DNA of 64,000 nucleotides from Conexibacter woesei DSM 14684. GTDB lineage: Bacteria; Actinomycetota; Thermoleophilia; Solirubrobacterales; Solirubrobacteraceae. The stretch spans positions 4,264,001 to 4,328,000 of the forward strand of contig NC_013739.1 of the NCBI RefSeq assembly GCF_000025265.1. Direction: 5' to 3'. Numbering within the stretch: the first letter of the stretch is position 1; every line of letters begins with the position of its first letter. The notes below the pieces were generated by a model, which saw only the letters and a list, made by a program, of their open reading frames with translations, did no database searches and had not been told where the DNA came from. The position numbers and the translations under genes are program-made. This document shows positions 59,357 to 64,000 of the stretch, in pieces.

Positions 59357-61543
59357 TCACCGCGCCGTCTCCTGCAGCGCCTGCCACAGCTTCCGCGCCG
59401 TGAACGGCGGGTCGATGCTGGCACCGCCAAGCGCGTCGGCGACCGCGTTGGCGATCGCCGCGGGCGTGCCGATCGCGCCCGCCTCGCCGATGCCCTTCGC
59501 GCCGAGCGGGTTGCGCGGCGACGGCGTCTGCACGAAGCGCGTGGCGATCGGCGGCACGTCGGCCGCGACCGGGAGCCGGTAGGAGGCGAGCGAGTCGCTC
59601 GCCTGCACGCCGCGCTCGTCGTGCACGACCTGCTCGCAGAGGACCGCGCCGAGTCCCTGGACCGTCCCGCCGAGCACCTGGCCCTCGGCCAGCAGCGGGT
59701 TGACGATCGTCCCCGCGTCGTCGACCGCCGCGATCCGCAGCACGCGCAGGCGGCCGGTCGCGCGCTCGATCGCGACGACCGCCGCCGTCACACCCGAGGA
59801 GTAGACGGGGTCGGACGCGAACCGCCCGGCGCCCCGCAGCCCCGGCGCGACGACCGCGAGGTCCGCCAGCGAGACGAACCCGCCGCCGCGCGACCACCAC
59901 CCGCCCAGGTCCCAGCGCAGCACGTCCGGCTCCACGTCGAGCAGGCGCGCCGCGACCGGCCGCGCCTGCTCGCAGAGGTCGTCGAGCGCGAGCACGAGCG
60001 CCGAGCCGCCCATCGCCACCGAGCGGCTGGAGTAGGTGCCGACGCCCGCGGGGACCACGTCGCTGTCGCCCCAGCGCAGCTCCACGTCCTCCAGCGCCAC
60101 GCCGAGCCGGTCGGCGGCGATCTGCGCGAACGTCGTCTCGTGGCCCTGTCCGTGCGGGCAGGTGCCGAGCGCGAGCACGACGCGCCCGCCGTCGGTCAGC
60201 CGCACCTCGGCCTGCTCCCACATCCCGCCGCACGTCTCGACGTAGGCAGCGAAGCCGGTGCCGACGACGCACGCACCCCCGTCCTCGCCGCCCTCGGACC
60301 CGACCAGCTCCCGCGCCAGCTCCAGGCAGCGTGCGTAGTCGCCGGAGTCGTAGTCGGCGCCGAGCGGCGTCCGGTGCGGGAACGTGCGCACGAGGTTGCG
60401 GCGGCGCAGCTCCAGCGGGTCGGCGCCGAGCTGTCGCGCCGCGGCGTCGACCGCCCGCTCGATCAGGTACGCGGCCTCGGGGCGGCCGGCGCCGCGGTAT
60501 GGCCCGGTCGGGACCTTGTTCGTGCGCGCCCCGACGACCTCGACCTCGGCAGCTCCAATCGCGTAGCAACCGGTCAACAGCCCGCCGAGGATCCGCGGCG
60601 GGAAGGCGGTCGTCGGCAGCAGGAACGCGCCGAGGTCGCACCAGACGCGGGCCCGCAACGCGCGGATGCGGCCGCGGCGGTCGAGCGCCAGCTCGACCTC
60701 CCCCTCCACCCCGCGCCCCTGATACGGACCGGCGAGGTTCTCGCGGCGGTCCTCGACCCACGTGACCGGCTCGCCCAGCCGCATCGCCGCGACCGCGGTC
60801 AGCGCCAGCTCGGCGGTCAGCGACCCCTTGATCCCGAACGCGCCGCCGACGTCGGGCACGATCACCCGCACGCGCTCCCGCTCCAGCCCGAGCACGTGGC
60901 AGAGCTGCGCGAGCGGCCGCTGCGTGTCCTGCGCCGAGCACCAGAACGTCAGGCGGCCGTCGGCCTCCACGCGCGCGGTCGCGCCGCGCGGCTCCATCGG
61001 CGCACCCGCGAGCCGCGGGATCGCGTGCGCGCTGCGCACGATCTCCTCCGCGGACGCGAACGCCGCGTCGACGTCGCCGCCGGCTCGCCGCCAGCGCACC
61101 AGCGTCTCGGGTGCGCGCCGTGCGTCGAGCACGGCCGGCAGCCGGCGGTAGTCGACCTCGACGCGCTCGGCCGCATCCTCCGCCAGCGCGCGGGAGCGCG
61201 CGATGACCGCAGCCACGGGCTGCCCCGCGTAACACGCCTCGTCCGCCGCCAGCAGCGGATGCGGGACGTCGGCGACCTCGGCGTCGCCCGGGGCGCCGAC
61301 GGGCAGCGGGCGCAGCCCGTCGAGGTCGCGTGCGGTCAGCACGTCGACCAGCCCGTCCCCGCTCGCGGGGACCCGCACCGCCTCGATGCGCGCGTGCGCG
61401 TGCGGGCTGCGGACGAACGCCAGGTGCAGCGCACCTGGCGGTCGCAGATCGTCGAGGAAGCGGCCCTCGCCGCGCAGCAGACGCCGGTCCTCACGCCGCG
61501 TGACCGGCCGGCCGAGGATGCTGCCTGCGGCCGGCCTGGTCAT
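59357..61543 (-). CDS. Molybdenum hydroxylase large subunit, form II (xanthine/aldehyde oxidase type)
   Basis: A 728-residue molybdopterin subunit. Motifs are DVGGAFGIKGSLTAE, PYRGAGRPEA (the form II active loop, where CO dehydrogenase has AYRCSFR), PHGQGHETTF and the catalytic Glu in GAKGIGEAGAIGTPAA. So it hydroxylates an N-heterocycle or aldehyde and is not a CO dehydrogenase. The operon order and nearby deaminase-type amidohydrolase and NMT1-type importer suggest purine-, pyrimidine- or pyridine-like substrates. Full length. Confidence 0.92.
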   Translation of the reverse strand: MTRPAAGSILGRPVTRREDRRLLRGEGRFLDDLRPPGALHLAFVRSPHAHARIEAVRVPASGDGLVDVLTARDLDGLRPLPVGAPGDAEVADVPHPLLAADEACYAGQPVAAVIARSRALAEDAAERVEVDYRRLPAVLDARRAPETLVRWRRAGGDVDAAFASAEEIVRSAHAIPRLAGAPMEPRGATARVEADGRLTFWCSAQDTQRPLAQLCHVLGLERERVRVIVPDVGGAFGIKGSLTAELALTAVAAMRLGEPVTWVEDRRENLAGPYQGRGVEGEVELALDRRGRIRALRARVWCDLGAFLLPTTAFPPRILGGLLTGCYAIGAAEVEVVGARTNKVPTGPYRGAGRPEAAYLIERAVDAAARQLGADPLELRRRNLVRTFPHRTPLGADYDSGDYARCLELARELVGSEGGEDGGACVVGTGFAAYVETCGGMWEQAEVRLTDGGRVVLALGTCPHGQGHETTFAQIAADRLGVALEDVELRWGDSDVVPAGVGTYSSRSVAMGGSALVLALDDLCEQARPVAARLLDVEPDVLRWDLGGWWSRGGGFVSLADLAVVAPGLRGAGRFASDPVYSSGVTAAVVAIERATGRLRVLRIAAVDDAGTIVNPLLAEGQVLGGTVQGLGAVLCEQVVHDERGVQASDSLASYRLPVAADVPPIATRFVQTPSPRNPLGAKGIGEAGAIGTPAAIANAVADALGGASIDPPFTARKLWQALQETAR

Positions 61544-61573
61544 GCGTGCACGAGTCGCGGAGCCGCCGGGCGG

Positions 61574-62419
61574 CTAGATCTTCGCGACGCTGGTGTCGTG
61601 CCAGGGCGTGAAGCGACGGCGCAGCAGCGCCAGCACGATCAGCGCCGCATTGATCACGAGCACCATCACCACGACGATCGCGAGTGCGTCGGCCATGCGG
61701 AAGTCGAACGTCGCCATCTCCAGCATGTGGCCGATCCCGCCCGCGCCGCCGAGGAACTCGCCGAGGATCTCGCCGATGAACGCGAGCGCGACGCCGCGCT
61801 GCAGCCCCACCAGCAGGAACGGGAACGTCGCCGGCAGCACCACCTTGCGTCCGAGCGCGGTGCCGTTGGCGCCGAAGACGCGAGCGGCGCGCACGAGCGA
61901 GTCGGGCACCGTCTGCACGCCCTCCATCGTGTTCAGCATGATCGGGAAGACCGACATGATGAAGACGAGCACGATCTTCGACGTGTCACCGAGGCCGAAG
62001 CCGAGGATGATCAGCGGCGCCAACGCGACGGTCGGCGTCGCGTAGAGGCCCCACATCAGCGGCGCGACGGTGAACTGCAAGATCCGGAACCAGCCCATCG
62101 CGAGCCCGAGCACGATGCCGACGACGATCGCCAGCGCGAGCCCGACCGCGAGGTTCTGGAGGCTGTAGAGCAGCGCGTCGAAGAAGCCGTCGTCGGTCAC
62201 CAGCTCGCCCAGCGCTGAGGCGATCTCGGTCGGAGGCGGCAGCATCGTCGGGCGGATCCACTCGAACTGCGCGACCACGAGCTGCCAGAGCCCGAGGAAG
62301 ACGAGCACCTCCGCGACGAGCGCGAGCCGCCACCACAGCATGCTGCGCGTGCCGCGGCGCGGTGACTTGCGCGCCTTCGCGGGCGGCGCTCCGGACGAGG
62401 TCTGAACTGTCGTGCTCAT
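61574..62419 (-). CDS. NMT1/SsuC-type ABC transporter permease 2
   Basis: A 281-residue BPD_transp_1 permease with about six helices. The EAA loop is around VVLPATFPFLLVGLQRGVAL, with the preceding AARVFGANG. Typical of SsuC/TauC/thiamine-precursor importers. AGGAGG nine bases upstream and an ATGA overlap with permease 1. It ends 30 bp before the hydroxylase large subunit, so transporter and enzyme form one operon. Confidence 0.88.
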   Translation of the reverse strand: MSTTVQTSSGAPPAKARKSPRRGTRSMLWWRLALVAEVLVFLGLWQLVVAQFEWIRPTMLPPPTEIASALGELVTDDGFFDALLYSLQNLAVGLALAIVVGIVLGLAMGWFRILQFTVAPLMWGLYATPTVALAPLIILGFGLGDTSKIVLVFIMSVFPIMLNTMEGVQTVPDSLVRAARVFGANGTALGRKVVLPATFPFLLVGLQRGVALAFIGEILGEFLGGAGGIGHMLEMATFDFRMADALAIVVVMVLVINAALIVLALLRRRFTPWHDTSVAKI

Positions 62420-63273
62420 CGGCGCTTGCCTCCTGTCGTCCAAGGCGCGAGCCGGCGCCCGGCGAGGCCGATCAGCTGGCTCATCATCACGCTCCAGACG
62501 ACCACGATCACGATCCCGGCGAACGACTGCTCGGTCGCGTATGTGTTCGCGGTGTAGGCGATCATGCCGCCGACGCCTCTGCCGGACGTGATCATCTCAG
62601 CGACCACGAGCGCGACAGTCGTCAGCACGGCGCTCTGGCGCATGCCGGCGAGGATGTACGGGACGGTCGCCGGCAGCAGCACCTTGCGATAGATCTGCCA
62701 GCGGTTGGCGCCGAAGATCCGCCCTGCGTTGACGAGCGACCGGTTGACCGTGCGGATGCCGGCCGACGTGTTGAGCAGGATCGGGAAGACGCCTGCGATG
62801 AAGACGATGAAGACGACCGGCGTGAGGCCGAAGCCGAACCACGCCTTGCTGAGCGGCGCGTACGCGAGCCACGGCGTCGCGTACAGCGGCCAGACCAGCG
62901 GGCCGAGCAGGCGGTCAGCGGCGACCGAGCTGCCGATCACGAGGCCGAAGCCGATGCCGACCACCGCCGCCAGGACGAAGCCGATCGTCCACGCCTGCAG
63001 CGAAGCCGACAGTATCGAGCCGAGCTGGCCGCCGTCGATCAGCGTCTGGAAGCCGTCGAGCGTGTCGAGCGGCGGCGGCAGGAAGACCGGGTTCACCAGC
63101 TCCAGGTTGCCGATCAGCCACTGCCACAGCACGAGCAGCAAAGCCGCCTCGATCGCGAAGATGATCACGCCCGTGCGGGTGCTCATCTCCTGTCCGAAGC
63201 GCCGCCGGCCCCGGGCGCCGCCGCGTGAAACGCGGCGACGCTCGAGCAGGCGGAGTCCTGTCACAGAGCCCAT
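62416..63273 (-). CDS. NMT1/SsuC-type ABC transporter permease 1
   Basis: A 285-residue permease, similar to the next gene (FGANRWQIYRKVLLPATVPY holds the EAA loop), so the pair likely forms a heterodimeric channel. AGGAGAGG is 5 nt before the ATG at 63273. No ATPase gene is present in the visible part of the operon. Confidence 0.88.
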   Translation of the reverse strand: MGSVTGLRLLERRRVSRGGARGRRRFGQEMSTRTGVIIFAIEAALLLVLWQWLIGNLELVNPVFLPPPLDTLDGFQTLIDGGQLGSILSASLQAWTIGFVLAAVVGIGFGLVIGSSVAADRLLGPLVWPLYATPWLAYAPLSKAWFGFGLTPVVFIVFIAGVFPILLNTSAGIRTVNRSLVNAGRIFGANRWQIYRKVLLPATVPYILAGMRQSAVLTTVALVVAEMITSGRGVGGMIAYTANTYATEQSFAGIVIVVVWSVMMSQLIGLAGRRLAPWTTGGKRR

Positions 63274-63301
63274 TGCGGCCTCTCCTGTCGGACTCCCCAG
63301 C

Positions 63302-64000
63302 TCATGGGTAGACGGAGCTGATGTCCGTCGGCGGGGAGTTGTCGAGCCCGGCATCTCTCTGCGCGCGCTCGAGGTATGACGTGTCGGTCGTGTAATCGAG
63401 CGGGTCCTGGTCCTGCGACTCGATCGTGACGTCCCACGCTTCCTGGTCGTAGTACAGGTTCGGGCACAGCTGCATGCCGCTCAGCACCCACGGGCTGTCG
63501 TCCTTGCGGAGGTCCGCGACTTCGAGATCGCGGCCCTCGAGTATGTCGAGCACGGCGTCCTTGTTCTCCGGCACTCTGCCGACGGCGGGCGCGGTCATGT
63601 ACCCGACCGCTCTCATCGTCGCCCGCAGGAAGCGGATCGCCGTGTTCGGGTTGTCCTCCAGCCAGTCGGTCTTCGCGATCTGCCAGCTGTTCGGCCACGG
63701 GCGGACCGTGTCGACGATGATGTTCGCGCCATATCTGTCGAGCGCATCGCGGTCGTCGTCGTAGAACGGCATCAGCGCGACCTTGTTGTCGAGGAAGAAC
63801 TCGCGCCACGTGGCGGAGTCCGGCCCCGGGTAGACGGTCTTGGCGTCGACTCTGCTGAGGTCCCAGCCCTCGTCGGCGAGCACCTTCTCGCGCTGGAACT
63901 CCTGCGGGTCGCCGGTCGTGCCCGCGAGCACGATGTCCTTGCCGTCGAGCTGATCGACCGATCTGATGTCGGGCTGCACCGCGACGCTGTAGTTCTGACG
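63302..64000 (-). CDS. NMT1-type ABC transporter substrate-binding protein, C-terminal part (runs off window)
   Basis: At least 232 residues of a binding protein whose N-terminus, including any signal peptide, lies outside. Visible parts are VDQLDGKDIVLAGTTGDPQE (the usual ligand-domain loop), FFLDNKVALMPFYDDDRDAL and a C-terminal aromatic, acidic tail. It delivers substrate to the two permeases 28 bp downstream. It is distinct from the signal-less homologue at 57004-57891. Confidence 0.82.
   Translation of the reverse strand, partial: RQNYSVAVQPDIRSVDQLDGKDIVLAGTTGDPQEFQREKVLADEGWDLSRVDAKTVYPGPDSATWREFFLDNKVALMPFYDDDRDALDRYGANIIVDTVRPWPNSWQIAKTDWLEDNPNTAIRFLRATMRAVGYMTAPAVGRVPENKDAVLDILEGRDLEVADLRKDDSPWVLSGMQLCPNLYYDQEAWDVTIESQDQDPLDYTTDTSYLERAQRDAGLDNSPPTDISSVYP

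Noticed and set aside
59357-61543. Aerobic carbon monoxide dehydrogenase
   Set aside because: The active loop is AYRGAGR-type (PYRGAGRPEA), not AYRCSFR, so this is a form II molybdenum hydroxylase of another substrate.

Overview
The window is about 72% GC with very dense, mostly gap-free coding, and it looks like a chromosomal segment of a high-GC Actinobacteriota. I infer the class Thermoleophilia (order Solirubrobacterales, Conexibacter-like). The reasons are F420-type enzymes (LLM and PPOX families), a DUF1707 membrane protein, frequent start codons lying 6-8 nt after a TAnnnT -10 box (leaderless mRNAs), and surprisingly common AGA arginine codons in secreted proteins. No replication origin, IS element, phage or CRISPR array is visible. 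Four tRNA genes (Gly-UCC, Trp-CCA, Leu-UAG, Leu-CAA) are all on the minus strand.

Region by region: 0-4 kb, minus-strand ribose-type ABC importer ATPase and permease, M20 amidohydrolase and the start of an acyl-CoA dehydrogenase, joined by 4-nt overlaps. 4-7.6 kb, two NmrA-like paralogues, a SnoaL-like protein and ribBA; three copies of one TetR-type operator tie these units and the importer together. 7.6-14 kb, a 1,989-residue secreted DUF11 repeat protein and a small companion. 14-22 kb, housekeeping and accessory enzymes plus a PadR-controlled ABC-2 exporter. 22-26 kb, an unusual module: a rod-like RNA candidate, two tandem XRE regulators (one with a perfect LexA-type box over its start codon), a gluzincin metalloprotease and an MBL-fold hydrolase, ending next to tRNA-Trp. 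This is my best candidate for an undescribed system.

27.4-37.3 kb holds a quinone oxidoreductase and, on the plus strand, a seven-gene catabolic operon (class III aminotransferase, APC permease, Gfo/Idh/MocA dehydrogenase, FCD-GntR regulator, TPP enzyme, aldehyde dehydrogenase, xylose-isomerase-like barrel). Both 3' ends carry inverted copies of one 41-bp double palindrome. 37.3-41 kb is a redox and regulator stretch. 41-42.6 kb is a lower-GC patch of hypothetical genes against tRNA-Leu(CAA), probably a small island.

42.7-51.4 kb has a F420 oxidoreductase, an inositol monophosphatase, a frameshifted amidase, a degenerate M28-like membrane protein, a frameshifted class III cyclase, a proline-rich membrane protein with 63-bp tandem repeats, a DUF1707 protein and an enoyl-CoA hydratase. 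51.4-64 kb looks like one heterocycle or nucleobase catabolic locus: rhodanese, MBL hydrolase, TRZ/ATZ amidohydrolase, MFS exporter, LLM monooxygenase, a signal-less NMT1-type binding protein, a three-subunit molybdenum hydroxylase (form II, not CO dehydrogenase) and an NMT1/SsuC-type ABC importer. An exact 16-bp motif in the two control regions of this locus suggests one shared regulator.
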